Shown one piece after another: positions 1 through 11,975 of a DNA stretch of 64,000 nt. The first letter of the stretch is position 1. Every line of letters begins with the position of its first letter. Location: contig NZ_JMLQ01000004.1 in assembly GCF_000686025.1 (NCBI RefSeq), positions 310,001 to 374,000 on the forward strand, written 5' to 3'. Origin of the DNA: Rhodococcus sp. UNC23MFCrub1.1 (GTDB lineage: Bacteria > Actinomycetota > Actinomycetes > Mycobacteriales > Mycobacteriaceae). Position numbers and translations under genes: made by a program. The notes below the pieces were generated by a model, which was not told the DNA's origin, made no database searches, and saw only the letters and a list, made by a program, of their open reading frames with translations.

Positions 1-316
1 CGAGTTGATCCGGGAGGCAGCGCTCGAGGGAGTGCACGACGAGCTCCCGCACTCCCTCGCCGTGGTCATCGAGGAGGTCGGGCCCCGCGAGGGGTCGGAC
101 ACGATGCTGGACGTGCACGCCATTCTCTACGTCGAACGTCAGTCGCAGAAGGCGATCGTCATCGGCAAGGGTGGGGCCCGACTGCGCGACGTGGGCACCG
201 CGGCTCGCGGTCAGATCGAGAAGCTGCTCGGCACCCGCATCTACCTCGACCTCCGCGTCAAGGTGGCCAAGGACTGGCAGCGCGATCCCAAGCAGATGGG
301 CAAGCTGGGCTTCTGA
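1..316 (+). CDS. era: GTPase Era, C-terminal part (partial)
   Basis: This is the 3' end of era, an essential GTPase that binds the 3' end of 16S rRNA during 30S subunit maturation. Only the C-terminal KH domain is in the window; the reading frame is open from base 2 and the GTPase domain lies upstream. The recognisable pieces are the DELPHS segment that opens the KH region, the KH GxxG loop in VIGKGGARLRDVG, and the family-typical ending with KDWQRDP. Era sits close to recO in mycobacteria, as here, although an oxidoreductase gene lies between them in this genome. Confidence 0.93.
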   Translation, partial: ELIREAALEGVHDELPHSLAVVIEEVGPREGSDTMLDVHAILYVERQSQKAIVIGKGGARLRDVGTAARGQIEKLLGTRIYLDLRVKVAKDWQRDPKQMGKLGF

Positions 317-322
317 CCCCGC

Positions 323-359
323 GCTACCGTGCCGCGATCGATCGTCGCGACACGGTAGC
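323..359. terminator. Bidirectional terminator-like hairpin between convergent genes
   Basis: A 15-bp inverted repeat with one mismatch and a 7-base loop lies between the stop codons of era (+) and the molybdopterin oxidoreductase gene (-). It can serve both convergent transcripts. There is no strong T-run, which is common in high-GC actinobacteria. Confidence 0.7.
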
Positions 360-370
360 CGGGTGCAGGT

Positions 371-2740
<2,370 letters not shown>

Positions 2741-2879
2741 CGATCCGTCACTCCTTCATGTCGCGCGTGCCCCTCTGGTCGAGGGTAGTGCGCGGCGCCG
2801 ACACGACCGGTCGGACGACGCGCTTCCACTCCTGTCTACCCGCGCCGACGATTCCGTACCCGTCGCCTAGCGTGAGGCC

Positions 2880-3380
2880 ATGACGAGAACTCGCACCGTG
2901 TCCGATCACGTCGACGTCGCGGCATCGCCCGACGAGGTCTACGCACTGGTCAGCGATCCGACGCAGACGCATCGGTGGAGCCCCGAGAACACGGGAGCGG
3001 TGGTGGACGAGCCGCGCCGTGGAGGTACCTACGAGGGCATGACGTTCGTCGGCCGCAACAAGCGCGGCCGGGCGACGTGGAGCACGCGGTGCGTGGTGAC
3101 AGCCGCCGAGCCCGCACGGCGATTCGCGTTCCGGGTGGAGGTCATCGGACCCGGCAAGCCGATCGTCCGCGCACGGAACGCGAGCTGGGAGTACACCTTC
3201 GCGCCAGTGGACGGCGGCACCCGCGTCACCGAGACGTGGACGGACGATCGGCCGTGGCTCGACGCGGTGGCCGCGCTGTTCGACAAGGTGGCCACCGGGG
3301 GCAGTTCCTTCGCGTCCTTCCAGCGCCGCAACATCGCGCGGACGCTGGCGAATCTGCAGGCCGAGCTCGGCGCTCCCTGA
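2880..3380 (+). CDS. SRPBCC (START-like) family protein
   Basis: A 166-residue protein with the START/polyketide-cyclase fold pattern: an N-terminal strand with VAASPDEVYALVSD, then the W-S-P helix region, several beta strands, a WEYTF strand and a long C-terminal amphipathic helix (residues about 125-163). Members bind small hydrophobic ligands or act as co-chaperones; the ligand cannot be read from sequence. It is divergent from the oxidoreductase gene with a 139-bp shared promoter region and runs toward recO in the same direction, 58 bp ahead of it. Confidence 0.8.
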   Translation: MTRTRTVSDHVDVAASPDEVYALVSDPTQTHRWSPENTGAVVDEPRRGGTYEGMTFVGRNKRGRATWSTRCVVTAAEPARRFAFRVEVIGPGKPIVRARNASWEYTFAPVDGGTRVTETWTDDRPWLDAVAALFDKVATGGSSFASFQRRNIARTLANLQAELGAP

Positions 3381-3438
3381 CCTCGCCCGGTCGTCCTGCG
3401 TGGGACAATGACACGGTGCCGGCGAGCAGAGGTGGAGT

Positions 3439-4272
3439 GTGAGGTCGTATCGCGATCATGCCGTCGTCCTGCGCCAGCACAAGCTCGGTGAGGCCGACCG
3501 CATCGTCACGCTCCTCACGCGCCGCCACGGACTGGTACGCGCAGTGGCGAAGGGCGTGCGCCGCACGACGTCGAAGTTCGGCGCCCGGCTCGAGCCGTTC
3601 GCCTACATCGACGTGCAGCTGTATCCCGGTCGCAACCTCGACATCGTGACCCAGGTGCAGACCGTCGAGTCGTTCGCGTCCGACATCGTCGCCGACTACG
3701 GCCGCTACACCACCGGGTGCGCCGTCCTCGAGACCTCCGAGCGACTGGCGGGTGAGGAGCATGCTCCGGCGCCTCGTCTGCATCACCTGACCGTCGGCGC
3801 GCTGCGCACCCTGGCCTCCGGGGCTCGCGACTCGGAACTGGTGCTGGACGCGTTCCTGCTGCGGGCGATGAACTTCGCCGGGTGGGCTCCGTCGCTGGAC
3901 GAGTGCGCGACGTGCGCTGCGCCCGGTCCGCATCGCGCGTTCCACGTCTCCGCCGGGGGAGCGGTGTGCACCCACTGTCGCCCCGCCGGGTCCAGCACAC
4001 CCTCGGTGGGTGTGCTCGACCTGATGTCGGCCCTGCAGAGCGGCGACTGGGCGGGTACCGAGGCGTCGACCGACTCGATGCGCGTGCAGGCGAGCGGTCT
4101 GGTGGCCGCGCACCTGCAGTGGCATCTCGAACGGCAACTGCGGACGCTCCCGTTCGTCGAACGCAGTGGCGGGTCCGGGACCGCCGGGTCCGCACCTGCC
4201 GGAGAAACTCCGGTCGGGCAGGATGAGACCCGTGATCCGTCGAAGTCCACGCGAGCAGCCCACCCGGCGTGA
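3439..4272 (+). CDS. recO: DNA repair protein RecO
   Basis: RecO (277 aa) works with RecR to load RecA onto SSB-covered single-stranded DNA in RecF-pathway recombinational repair. The N-terminal OB-fold starts with the family pattern [20 protein letters not shown] zinc-binding set is present at Cys156, Cys159, Cys177 and Cys180 (CATC ... CTHC). The GTG start at 3439 gives the family-typical N-terminus. The 3' end overlaps uppS by about 50 bp, so the two are translationally coupled, matching the recO-uppS order of mycobacteria. Confidence 0.95.
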   Translation: MRSYRDHAVVLRQHKLGEADRIVTLLTRRHGLVRAVAKGVRRTTSKFGARLEPFAYIDVQLYPGRNLDIVTQVQTVESFASDIVADYGRYTTGCAVLETSERLAGEEHAPAPRLHHLTVGALRTLASGARDSELVLDAFLLRAMNFAGWAPSLDECATCAAPGPHRAFHVSAGGAVCTHCRPAGSSTPSVGVLDLMSALQSGDWAGTEASTDSMRVQASGLVAAHLQWHLERQLRTLPFVERSGGSGTAGSAPAGETPVGQDETRDPSKSTRAAHPA

Positions 4273-5029
4273 GGTCCGCGCGCCCGATCCGCACCCGTCC
4301 GGTGCCCGCGCGCCGATCCTGCAGCCCGAGTTGATTCCCCGCCACGTGGCGCTCGTCATGGACGGCAACGGACGCTGGGCGCAGGATCGCGGACTGCCCC
4401 GCACCGCCGGTCACGAGCGCGGCGAGGCCGTCCTCATGGACACGGTCTGCGGATGCATCGACATCGGCGTGCGGTGGCTGTCCGCCTACGCGTTCTCGAC
4501 GGAGAACTGGCGTCGCAGCCCGGACGAGGTGAAGTTCCTCATGGGCTTCAACCGCGACGTCATCCGCCGCCGCCGCGACGAGATGCACGAGATGGGGGTG
4601 CGCGTCCGCTGGGCGGGGCGCCGACCTCGTCTGTGGCGCAGCGTCATCAACGAACTCGAGACGGCCGAGGAGCTCACGAAGGACAACACCGTCATGACGC
4701 TGACGATGTGCGTCAACTACGGCGGCCGCGCCGAGATCGTGGACGCAGCCCGCGAGATCGCCCGTCGCGCAGCAGCCGGACAGCTCGATCCCGACAAGAT
4801 CTCCGAGGCGTCCTTCGCGAAGTACCTCGACGAACCGGACATGCCCGACGTCGATCTCTTCCTGCGGCCGTCCGGCGAGCAGCGCACGTCCAATTTCCTG
4901 ATCTGGCAGTCCGCCTACGCGGAGATGGTGTTCCAGGAGAAGCTCTTTCCCGATTTCGATCGCCGCGACCTGTGGGCCGCGTGCGTCGAGTACGCCTCGC
5001 GTGACCGCAGATTCGGTGGTGTGAAATGA
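4223..5029 (+). CDS. uppS: Long-chain (decaprenyl) isoprenyl diphosphate synthase
   Basis: A cis-prenyltransferase that makes the polyprenyl (decaprenyl in mycolata) diphosphate carrier lipid for peptidoglycan and arabinogalactan synthesis, acting at the cytoplasmic membrane. Family motifs are intact: the [13 protein letters not shown] signature with catalytic Asp47, the YAFSTENW segment, the substrate-binding [11 protein letters not shown] region and the closing [17 protein letters not shown] place the start at ATG 4223 (268 aa), inside recO. An in-frame start at 4166 would add 19 residues that look like recO antisense composition, and GTG 4232 is also possible. The next gene begins at 5026 with a 4-bp overlap. 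Confidence 0.94.
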   Translation: MRPVIRRSPREQPTRREVRAPDPHPSGARAPILQPELIPRHVALVMDGNGRWAQDRGLPRTAGHERGEAVLMDTVCGCIDIGVRWLSAYAFSTENWRRSPDEVKFLMGFNRDVIRRRRDEMHEMGVRVRWAGRRPRLWRSVINELETAEELTKDNTVMTLTMCVNYGGRAEIVDAAREIARRAAAGQLDPDKISEASFAKYLDEPDMPDVDLFLRPSGEQRTSNFLIWQSAYAEMVFQEKLFPDFDRRDLWAACVEYASRDRRFGGVK

Positions 5030-5430
5030 CGGAGCAGGACATCGTGGCGGCCCTGCAGGACCGTGCCCGGCTGGCACTCGGACAGTTCGCGGACGTGTCC
5101 GTGGGCGACGACGGATCGCTCGGGTTCAGCTACGCGGGCGCACTCTGCTCGCTGCGTGCGGTCGCTCTGAGTCCGGGACTCGAGGTGCTCGCTCTGACGG
5201 CCGTGCTGGCCTGGGACCGTCCGTCGTCGGGAACGCTGCGGGCGCGAGTGGCGGTGCGCAACAGCGAGTCCCAGTTCGGCTCGATCTCGCTCACGACGCA
5301 CGGGTCGCAGGCCGACGTCGTGATGCGCTACACGTTCCCGGCGTCGGGTCTCGACGACGAACCACTCATGACGATGCTCGTCCTGGTGCTCTCGGGTGTG
5401 GAGAAGGCGCGCGTCGGCCTGGTGCCGTGA
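5026..5430 (+). CDS. Conserved actinobacterial protein, Rv2360c-like
   Basis: A 134-residue protein with no recognised enzymatic motif. Its place between uppS and the convergent furB gene matches M. tuberculosis Rv2360c, a conserved hypothetical. Secondary-structure impression is an N-terminal helix followed by alternating strands and a C-terminal helix ([15 protein letters not shown]), resembling a YbjN/type III chaperone-like fold; that is an inference only. The start overlaps the uppS stop by 4 bp, so it is coexpressed with recO and uppS. The stop codon is one base from the furB stop codon. Confidence 0.75.
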   Translation: MTEQDIVAALQDRARLALGQFADVSVGDDGSLGFSYAGALCSLRAVALSPGLEVLALTAVLAWDRPSSGTLRARVAVRNSESQFGSISLTTHGSQADVVMRYTFPASGLDDEPLMTMLVLVLSGVEKARVGLVP

Positions 5431-5431
5431 C

Positions 5432-5836
5432 TCATCGCGCGGCGCACTCGCTGCAGGTGCCGAAGATCTCGGCCGTGTGGCTGACGTCGCTGAACCCGTG
5501 CTTCGAGGCCACCGACTTGGTCCAGCGCTCCACGGCGGCACCTTCCACCTCGACGGTGAAGCCGCAGTCGCGGCACACCAGATGGTGGTGGTGACCGTCG
5601 GAGCACCGGCGGTAGACGGACTCACCGGAATCGGTCCGTAGGACGTCGATGGTGCCGGCGTCCGCGAGGGCCTGCAGGGTGCGGTAGACGGTGGTGAGGC
5701 CGATACCGTCGCCACGCTTGCGCAGTTCGTCGTGCAGCTCCTGCGCCGACCGGAACTCGTCGACGGTCTCCAGCAGTTCGGAGATGGCGCTGCGCTGCTT
5801 GGTCGAGCGCACACCGATGGTGCGGGGAGCGGTCAC
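5432..5836 (-). CDS. furB: Zinc uptake regulator FurB/Zur
   Basis: Fur-family zinc-sensing repressor (134 aa) that shuts off zinc acquisition genes when zinc is sufficient. The N-terminal winged helix is residues 10-75, with GLTTVYRTLQALADAG as recognition helix. The metal sites follow: a His cluster at 82-85 and the structural zinc Cys pairs 88/91 and 128/131. It is the downstream gene of a smtB-furB operon with a 4-bp overlap. In M. tuberculosis this operon is controlled by SmtB, which releases DNA when zinc is bound. Confidence 0.93.
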   Translation of the reverse strand: MTAPRTIGVRSTKQRSAISELLETVDEFRSAQELHDELRKRGDGIGLTTVYRTLQALADAGTIDVLRTDSGESVYRRCSDGHHHHLVCRDCGFTVEVEGAAVERWTKSVASKHGFSDVSHTAEIFGTCSECAAR

Positions 5837-6180
5837 GAGTGGTTCTCCTCCTGAGCGTGGGCGACGGCGTCGACGACGATGTGGGCGAGGTGGTCGTCCA
5901 CCAGGCGGTACAGGACCTCGCGTCCGGCACGCTCACCGCGGACGACGCCCGCGGCCTTGAGGACACGCAGGTGCTGGCTGATGAGGGGCTGCGTGACGCC
6001 CAGCGCACCGACCAGCTCGTGCACGCACCGTTCCGACTCGCGCAGTTGCAGCACGATCGCGATGCGTACCGGAGCAGCGAGTGCACGCAGCAGGTCGCCC
6101 GCGCCGCCCAGCACGTCCTTGGACGGCAGCGGAACGGGGCTCGGAGCCGCGGGAGGGACCACCGTGTCGTCGATGCTCAT
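5833..6180 (-). CDS. smtB: ArsR/SmtB-family zinc-responsive repressor
   Basis: A 115-residue ArsR-family repressor. The winged helix-turn-helix is clear (CVHELVGALGVTQPLISQHL). The C-terminal alpha5 helix carries an Asp/His pattern (DDHLAHIVVDAVAH) like the zinc-sensing site of SmtB/CzrA. I use ATG 6180 because the region upstream to 6264 looks like promoter rather than protein. It heads a two-gene operon with furB, as in M. tuberculosis Rv2358-Rv2359, where it represses its own operon in low zinc. Confidence 0.92.
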   Translation of the reverse strand: MSIDDTVVPPAAPSPVPLPSKDVLGGAGDLLRALAAPVRIAIVLQLRESERCVHELVGALGVTQPLISQHLRVLKAAGVVRGERAGREVLYRLVDDHLAHIVVDAVAHAQEENHS

Positions 6181-6244
6181 GAAGGTCCTCCTGCACTGTC
6201 GGGTGGCGCTTAATGGAAACAGTAACCACTTTCGACATCTACTC

Positions 6245-6267
6245 TGATATGCGCGGACGTGCATGTC
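6245..6267. promoter_or_regulatory. Imperfect palindrome upstream of smtB, candidate SmtB operator
   Basis: A 23-bp imperfect palindrome (two TGA-ATGC-type half-sites facing each other around a short centre) lies 65 bp upstream of the chosen smtB start and about 116 bp upstream of glyS. ArsR/SmtB operators are imperfect inverted repeats of this kind, so autoregulation is a reasonable inference. It could also belong to the divergent glyS promoter. Confidence 0.4.
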
Positions 6268-6382
6268 AACTCACCGGTGCTCGAAGACCGGGACGTCGCC
6301 GGATAGTCTGATGTGTCGCGAGCAGAGGGACACCCCCTCGCTCGGCAGTACTACCGACCACCCGAGATGGAGAGCTGGCCCC

Positions 6383-7768
6383 GTGGCACCGAAGTCCAAG
6401 ATCGATACCGTCGCCAACCTGGCCAAACGCCGGGGACTCGTCTATCAGTGTGGCGAGATCTACGGCGGAACCAAGTCGGCCTGGGATTACGGCCCCCTCG
6501 GCGTGGAGCTGAAGGACAACATCAAGAAGCAGTGGTGGCGCAACATGATCACCAGCCGCGAGGACACGGTGGGTCTCGACTCGTCCGTGATCCTGCCGCG
6601 CGAGGTGTGGGAAGCGTCCGGCCACGTCGAGACGTTCTCCGATCCGCTGGTCGAGTCGCTCCACACCCACAAGCGCTACCGCGCCGATCACCTTCTCGAG
6701 GCGTACGAGGAGAAGCACGGCCACCCGCCGGAGAACGGACTCGCCGACATCCGTGATCCCGAGACCGGCGAGCCCGGTTCCTGGACGGAGCCGCGCGCGT
6801 TCTCCGGACTGCTCAAGACGTTCCTCGGACCTGTCGACGACGAGGCAGGCCTGCACTACCTCCGCCCCGAGACGGCGCAGGGCATCTTCGTCAACTTCGC
6901 CAACGTGCTCACCACGTCGCGCAAGAAGCCGCCGTTCGGCATCGGCCAGATCGGCAAGAGCTTCCGCAACGAGATCACGCCCGGCAACTTCATCTTCCGC
7001 ACCCGCGAGTTCGAGCAGATGGAGATGGAGTTCTTCGTCAAGCCCGGCGAGGACGAGCAGTGGCACCAGTACTGGATCGACTACCGCATGAAGTGGTACA
7101 CCGATCTGGGCATCGACCCGGAGAACCTGCGCCTGTACGAGCACGCGCAGGAGAAGCTGTCGCACTACTCCAAGCGCACCGTGGACATCGAGTACCGCTT
7201 CGAGTTCCAGGGCAGCGCGTGGGGCGAGCTCGAGGGCGTCGCCAACCGCACCGACTTCGATCTGTCGACGCACTCGAAGCACTCCGGCACCGACCTGAGC
7301 TTCTACGACCAGGCCAACGACGAGCGCTACACCCCGTACGTCATCGAACCTGCTGCGGGACTGACGCGTTCGCTCATGGCGTTCCTCGTCGACGCGTACC
7401 ACGAGGACGAGGCGCCCAATGCGAAGGGCGGCGTGGACAAGCGGACGGTGCTGCGACTCGATCGTCGTCTGGCGCCGGTCAAGGCCGCCGTGCTCCCGCT
7501 GAGCCGCAACGCCGACCTGACGCCCAAGGCCAAGGACCTCGCGGCGACTCTGCGACAGAACTGGAACGTCGAGTTCGACGACGCCGGCGCCATCGGTCGC
7601 CGCTACCGTCGCCAGGACGAGATCGGCACCCCGTTCTGCATCACGGTCGACTTCGACACGCTGGACGACCATGCGGTCACCATCCGCGAGCGCGACAGCA
7701 TGGCACAGGAACGGATCGCCCTCGATCAGGTCGAGGGCTACCTCGCCACCCGCCTGCTGGGCTGCTGA
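6383..7768 (+). CDS. glyS: Glycyl-tRNA synthetase (alpha2 type)
   Basis: Class II glycyl-tRNA synthetase (461 aa) that charges tRNA-Gly in the cytoplasm. Class II motifs are visible: [17 protein letters not shown] near the N-terminus, motif 2 in IGKSFRNEI followed by [14 protein letters not shown], motif 3 near [12 protein letters not shown], and an anticodon-binding domain at the C-terminus ([16 protein letters not shown] onward). The GTG at 6383 gives the family N-terminus ([18 protein letters not shown]). An upstream ATG at 6263 would add 40 unrelated residues and run through the palindrome. It is divergent from smtB, the same order as in M. tuberculosis. Confidence 0.96.
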   Translation: MAPKSKIDTVANLAKRRGLVYQCGEIYGGTKSAWDYGPLGVELKDNIKKQWWRNMITSREDTVGLDSSVILPREVWEASGHVETFSDPLVESLHTHKRYRADHLLEAYEEKHGHPPENGLADIRDPETGEPGSWTEPRAFSGLLKTFLGPVDDEAGLHYLRPETAQGIFVNFANVLTTSRKKPPFGIGQIGKSFRNEITPGNFIFRTREFEQMEMEFFVKPGEDEQWHQYWIDYRMKWYTDLGIDPENLRLYEHAQEKLSHYSKRTVDIEYRFEFQGSAWGELEGVANRTDFDLSTHSKHSGTDLSFYDQANDERYTPYVIEPAAGLTRSLMAFLVDAYHEDEAPNAKGGVDKRTVLRLDRRLAPVKAAVLPLSRNADLTPKAKDLAATLRQNWNVEFDDAGAIGRRYRRQDEIGTPFCITVDFDTLDDHAVTIRERDSMAQERIALDQVEGYLATRLLGC

Positions 7769-7771
7769 CCG

Positions 7772-8203
7772 CTACTTCTGCAGAGCAGCGGTCATCTGCT
7801 CCTCGGTCTCTTTCCCGACCCGCTCGAAGGCGATGCCGGCGAGCGGGTCGGCCAGTTTCGCAAGGCCGTTGAACTCGATGTTCGCGTGATAGGTGATCTC
7901 GGTGGAGGTCGGGCCGGCCTCGTTCAGCGTGATGTCGTCGGTGCTCGTAGCCGTCTTGTTCGTGCCCTTCAGGACGATGTGGCCGGGCTCGTCGACCTCG
8001 AGACGGTAGGTCAGCTCGGTCGAGATGCCGTACAGCTTCGACGTGTTGTTCCATTCCGTGCCGACGGCGACCGGTCCGGGCGTGGACTGCGTGCACTCCA
8101 CGGTGCCCGGATCCCATTCGGTGGCGTTCGCGAAGTCGCGCAGGTACGCGGCCACGTCCGCCCGTGATCGGGTGACGGTGAAGGTGCGGGTGACATCGAC
8201 CAT
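7772..8203 (-). CDS. SRPBCC family protein
   Basis: A 143-residue START-like protein. The pattern is FTVTRSRADVAAYLRDFANATEWDPGTVEC, then successive beta strands and a C-terminal helix with AGIAFERVGKETEEQM. This subgroup is usually annotated as polyketide cyclase/dehydrase-like with unknown ligand. The start at ATG 8203 matches the fold; a longer frame to 8290 adds unlikely residues. Its stop lies three bases from the glyS stop, a convergent arrangement without an obvious terminator. Confidence 0.8.
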   Translation of the reverse strand: MVDVTRTFTVTRSRADVAAYLRDFANATEWDPGTVECTQSTPGPVAVGTEWNNTSKLYGISTELTYRLEVDEPGHIVLKGTNKTATSTDDITLNEAGPTSTEITYHANIEFNGLAKLADPLAGIAFERVGKETEEQMTAALQK

Positions 8204-8277
8204 GGCGTGTCGGACTCCTGAGCTCGAGGATGCGTACCGGGCAGGGATGCCCTCGTCGGACTCGGTCCAATCTGGAG

Positions 8278-8907
8278 CTACCTGGCGCATGCGCGCTGCT
8301 GGTACTCCACCAACTGGCGCTGCACCGACACGGGTACCGGGATGCGGGTGTGGACCGGCACACCGTCACCCACTGCGATCCACGCGGGGAACACGAAGGG
8401 CTTCGTGGCGTCCGCGATGACATGCGGTTCGCAGGACGCCGTCGACAGCGTGACCGCGACGATGTCGGCGAGTTCGGCGGCGCCACATTCTTCGGCGTGG
8501 ATTCGGTTCAGGGTGTCGTTCTGCGACGCGAGCGGCACCTCGACCGCGATGTCGTCACTCGTCTCGACGACCGCTGTCGCCGGTTCCGCTCCGACATCGC
8601 ACAGCGCTGTTCCGTACGGCACGGTGACGTCGATGCGGGAGCCGCGGTCGAGCGTGATCTCGCGAGGTGTCGCGTCGACCGTCTCGAAGCCAGGGGAACG
8701 CAGTGCGACCGACCGGACGGTGACCGGCTGCTCCGACGCGCCGGTGAGCGTCACCTGAAGCTGTCCGCCGACCGCGTCGTCGTCGCGGCTCCGGTAGGTG
8801 GATGCGCTCACGGGGGCGCGGACCTCCGGCGGCGACGGTGCGCAGCCGACGAGGAGAGTCAGGGCGAGAGTCAGGGCAAGGGCGCTCGCCGCGACCCGGG
8901 CGGTCAC
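8278..8907 (-). CDS. Putative secreted lipoprotein
   Basis: A 209-residue lipoprotein: a hydrophobic signal segment (VAASALALTLALTLLVGC) ends in a lipobox LVGC, so Cys about 20 should be lipidated and the mature protein anchored to the outer face of the membrane. The rest is beta-rich with several Cys residues and no family I recognise. The GTG start at 8907 lies 4 bp after the stop of the TPM-domain gene, so both are probably one transcript. Longer frames upstream only read through the neighbour. Confidence 0.72.
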   Translation of the reverse strand: MTARVAASALALTLALTLLVGCAPSPPEVRAPVSASTYRSRDDDAVGGQLQVTLTGASEQPVTVRSVALRSPGFETVDATPREITLDRGSRIDVTVPYGTALCDVGAEPATAVVETSDDIAVEVPLASQNDTLNRIHAEECGAAELADIVAVTLSTASCEPHVIADATKPFVFPAWIAVGDGVPVHTRIPVPVSVQRQLVEYQQRACAR

Positions 8908-8911
8908 CGGC

Positions 8912-10933
8912 TCAGAAACGTCCGCCGGACGAGCGTCCGATGCGTCCCGAGCTGCCGGAGCCGCCGAACGAGCGCGGGCCGCCGCCGAATCCGCCGTAGC
9001 CACCGCCGCGACGGTTGCCGTACGAGCGGCCCCCGGAGAAGCCGCCCCGCAGCACGCTGTCGATGAGCACGCCGGTGAGGACGCCGCCCGCCGAGGACGA
9101 GCCGCCGTACCCACCGCTGTGCCGAGGACGCTGTGTCGCCTCCCAGTCGGCGACGTCCGCCTGAGCGAGGTGCGACGCCTGCGCGGCGAGGGACAGGGCG
9201 GCCGCGGCGTGCTGCAGAGCGCGTGGCGCGTCCGTGGCACCCAGCTGCTGGGCGGCTTGGACGTGCCGTTCGGCCTCGGCGAGCCGCGTGCGTGCCTGGA
9301 CCTTCACCGCGCCGCTGCGGGCGCCGATGTACTCGCTCGCGGCACGCACCTGTGCCTGCGCCGACGCGAGGTCCCGGTCCAGTCGAGCGCGGGCATGGTC
9401 GTCCTGTTCCTTGCTCTGTGTGGCGACGGCGAGTGCGGAGTCGAGTTGCGCGTCGGCCGCGACGAGGGCGTTCATACTGCCCAGCGGATCCTGCGTGCCG
9501 CGGGTCCGTGCCCGACCCAACGCCTCGGCGACGGCGGCCCGTGCCGCGGCGAGTCGGTCTCCGCCGTGCGAGGCGAGGCGGTCCGCCGACGCGATGTCGG
9601 CTTCCGCGTCGGCCATCGCCGCGTCGAGCCCGGAGCGCGCGGCCTCGATGTCGGCGTCGGCGTGCTCGACGGCGTCGAGCAGCGATCGGGCGCGCGACAG
9701 CGCACTCTCCGCGGTGCGCACCGCGGCCACCACCGGTCCCTGGTGACCCACCGGTTGCGCGGCGGCATCACGCCCCTCGTCGATGCTCGCGTCGGCGAGC
9801 TCGAGCTGTTCCTTCGCCAGGTCGACGTTGTTCGCCACCGGCGCGAGGACGGAGCTGTCGTACCGCCCCGCGAGGCTCGTCAGGGTCGCCGCCGCCGCGT
9901 CCAGCCGCGCCGTCTGCTCCACCTGCCCGCGCGTGAGCGCGTCGAGACGGGAGTCCGCGTCGATCAACAGGTTCCGGATCTCGTCGAACTCGGCGACCTT
10001 CTCGTCGAGGTGCCGGTCCGCGTCACTGCACGAGGTGATGATCGACAGGAGCATCTGGCGCCGCTCGTCGGGCGACTCGGGGATCGCGTCGTCCAGACGC
10101 TGCCTCGTCTCGAACGCGGCCGCGAGCGCGCGGCGGGCGCCGTCGAGAGCCTCGACGAACGGGCGAGCCGCGGCCTGTCCCAGTTCGCCGACGGCAGTGG
10201 ACAACTCGTCGGCACTGGCCCGGATCGCCTCGTCGGTCTCCACCAGCAGAGCGCGGGAACGCTCGTCCAGGACGTCGAGCGGGAGAGCGGCGAAGGCCGC
10301 GGGGTCACTGCCGTCCAACTGCTCGGCGGCCTCCAGTGCATCGGCTCGCCGCCGCCGTGCGCGCAGCCGAGTGAAGGCGAAGGCGCCCAGTACGAGGACG
10401 AGGATCACGCCGACGGCGACCCAGAGACCTGCCGATCCCGAGCCGGTGGTCGACGCCGCCTTGCCCAGGCCGGTGGCTGCCGCCGTCGCCGCGCCCGCCC
10501 AGTTCTCCTCGCGCAGCGCCGGTTCGATCGAGGCCTGCTCGAGTTCGGAGATCTCCGAGTCCGAGATGCTCGACAGCGCCTGGGGAACGTTCAGGACGTA
10601 CGAGCGGGCCTGCGTCGCGACCGCCATGAGCACATCACGGTCCCCGAAGTCGCTGGTGGACGCCGTGCGCTCACCCCACGAGGTGGCAGCCTGGCCCGAG
10701 AAGTCGTCGACGAAGACCACCCAGAGCCGGAAGCCCTGCTCGTCGTAGAGGGTGTCGACGGCGGACTGCACCTCGGACACCTCACCGGCATCGAGTGCGC
10801 CGGCCTGATCGGTGACCTGCTCGGGCACTCGGAACGGTTCCTCGGCGGAGGCGGGCACGCCCACACCGACCACGGCGAGGACGAGCAGGATCGCGGTGGT
10901 GGCGGCACGCAGGAGCACTCGGACCCGGGTCAT
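8912..10933 (-). CDS. TPM-domain membrane protein, Rv2345-like
   Basis: A 673-residue protein with a signal peptide (residues 1-30, ending ASAEEP), a TPM (TLP18.3/Psb32/MOLO-1) domain at about 36-155, a transmembrane helix near 168-188 followed by Arg-rich cytosolic residues, long alpha-helical/coiled-coil stretches (about 200-590), and a Gly/Ser/Arg-rich low-complexity tail (about 600-673). M. tuberculosis Rv2345 near dgt and dnaG has this design. TPM domains are found in proteins linked to membrane-complex assembly or repair, but the role here is unknown. Confidence 0.85.
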   Translation of the reverse strand: MTRVRVLLRAATTAILLVLAVVGVGVPASAEEPFRVPEQVTDQAGALDAGEVSEVQSAVDTLYDEQGFRLWVVFVDDFSGQAATSWGERTASTSDFGDRDVLMAVATQARSYVLNVPQALSSISDSEISELEQASIEPALREENWAGAATAAATGLGKAASTTGSGSAGLWVAVGVILVLVLGAFAFTRLRARRRRADALEAAEQLDGSDPAAFAALPLDVLDERSRALLVETDEAIRASADELSTAVGELGQAAARPFVEALDGARRALAAAFETRQRLDDAIPESPDERRQMLLSIITSCSDADRHLDEKVAEFDEIRNLLIDADSRLDALTRGQVEQTARLDAAAATLTSLAGRYDSSVLAPVANNVDLAKEQLELADASIDEGRDAAAQPVGHQGPVVAAVRTAESALSRARSLLDAVEHADADIEAARSGLDAAMADAEADIASADRLASHGGDRLAAARAAVAEALGRARTRGTQDPLGSMNALVAADAQLDSALAVATQSKEQDDHARARLDRDLASAQAQVRAASEYIGARSGAVKVQARTRLAEAERHVQAAQQLGATDAPRALQHAAAALSLAAQASHLAQADVADWEATQRPRHSGGYGGSSSAGGVLTGVLIDSVLRGGFSGGRSYGNRRGGGYGGFGGGPRSFGGSGSSGRIGRSSGGRF

Positions 10934-11060
10934 GGTGGGAACCTACCGGGAGGGTGGCCGAACGGTGCGAACGAGGACGAGAGACCCGTGACAACTGTCA
11001 TGCCGCGGTCGTGACGCACGAACGAGGGTTCGTCCCTCGCATCGGAGCAGTGTTCTTCTC

Positions 11061-11975
11061 ATGACCACACCAGCGATTCACCTCGACCATCTGCGGAAGT
11101 CGTTCGCCGGGCCGGGCCACACCCGTGTCCAGGCCGTCGACGACCTGTCACTCGTCGTCCACCCGGGCGAGATCGTCGCGTTCCTCGGGCCCAACGGCGC
11201 CGGCAAGACCACCACGATCGACATGATGCTGGGCCTCGGTCGACCCGACGAGGGCTCCGTCGCCCTCTTCGGCGGATCGCCCGAGGACGCCGTCGCGACG
11301 GGCCGCGTGTCGGCGGTGATGCAGAGCGGGGGACTGCTCGAGGACATCACCGTCGAGGAGACCGTTCGCCTCATCGGCACCCTGTACTCGTCCACCCGGC
11401 CCGTCTCGGAAGTCCTGGCACGCGCAGGCATCGCGGACATCGGGGGCCGGATGGTGGGGAAGTGCTCCGGCGGTCAGCAGCAGCGGTTGCGGTTCGCGCT
11501 CGCCCTGCTCCCGGACCCCGACCTCATCGTGCTCGACGAGCCGACCACGGGCATGGACGTGGAGGGCCGACGTGAGTTCTGGGCCGCCATGCGCGAGGAC
11601 ACCTCGCACGGACGCACGGTCCTGTTCGCCACGCACTACCTCGACGAGGCGGACGCCTACGCCGACCGCATCGTGCTGCTGCGCGACGGGCGCATCGTGG
11701 CGGACGGCACCGCGGCCGAGATCAAGAACGTGGCGTCCGGCCGGCGGGTCTCGGCGATCCTGCCGGGCGCGCGGGCAGCCGATCTGCTGGCCGTTCCCGG
11801 CGTCGACGACGTCGAGATCCACGGTGACCGGCTCACCGTCCACGCGACGGACTCGGATGCAGTCGCTCGATACCTGTTCGCACACACCGCAGCTCGCGAG
11901 GTGGAGATCGTTCCCCACACTCTCGAGGACGCGTTCCTGACCCTCACCACCGACACCACCGGGAGCCTCGCATGA
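11061..11975 (+). CDS. ABC transporter ATP-binding protein
   Basis: Nucleotide-binding subunit (304 aa) of an ABC-2-type exporter. Walker A is GPNGAGKTT, the signature is CSGGQQQR, Walker B is LIVLDEPTTG and the switch His is in LFATHYLDEADAYADR. A C-terminal accessory region (about 215-304) resembles drug/antibiotic exporter ATPases. The stop overlaps the permease start by 4 bp and the two-component genes follow, a layout typical of DesK/NarL-regulated antibiotic or lipid-stress exporters. Substrate is unknown. Confidence 0.92.
   Translation: MTTPAIHLDHLRKSFAGPGHTRVQAVDDLSLVVHPGEIVAFLGPNGAGKTTTIDMMLGLGRPDEGSVALFGGSPEDAVATGRVSAVMQSGGLLEDITVEETVRLIGTLYSSTRPVSEVLARAGIADIGGRMVGKCSGGQQQRLRFALALLPDPDLIVLDEPTTGMDVEGRREFWAAMREDTSHGRTVLFATHYLDEADAYADRIVLLRDGRIVADGTAAEIKNVASGRRVSAILPGARAADLLAVPGVDDVEIHGDRLTVHATDSDAVARYLFAHTAAREVEIVPHTLEDAFLTLTTDTTGSLA

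Noticed and set aside
6263-6382. N-terminal extension of glyS and a possible T-box leader
   Set aside because: The extension has no similarity to glycyl-tRNA synthetases, and no T-box sequence or specifier hairpin could be recognised.
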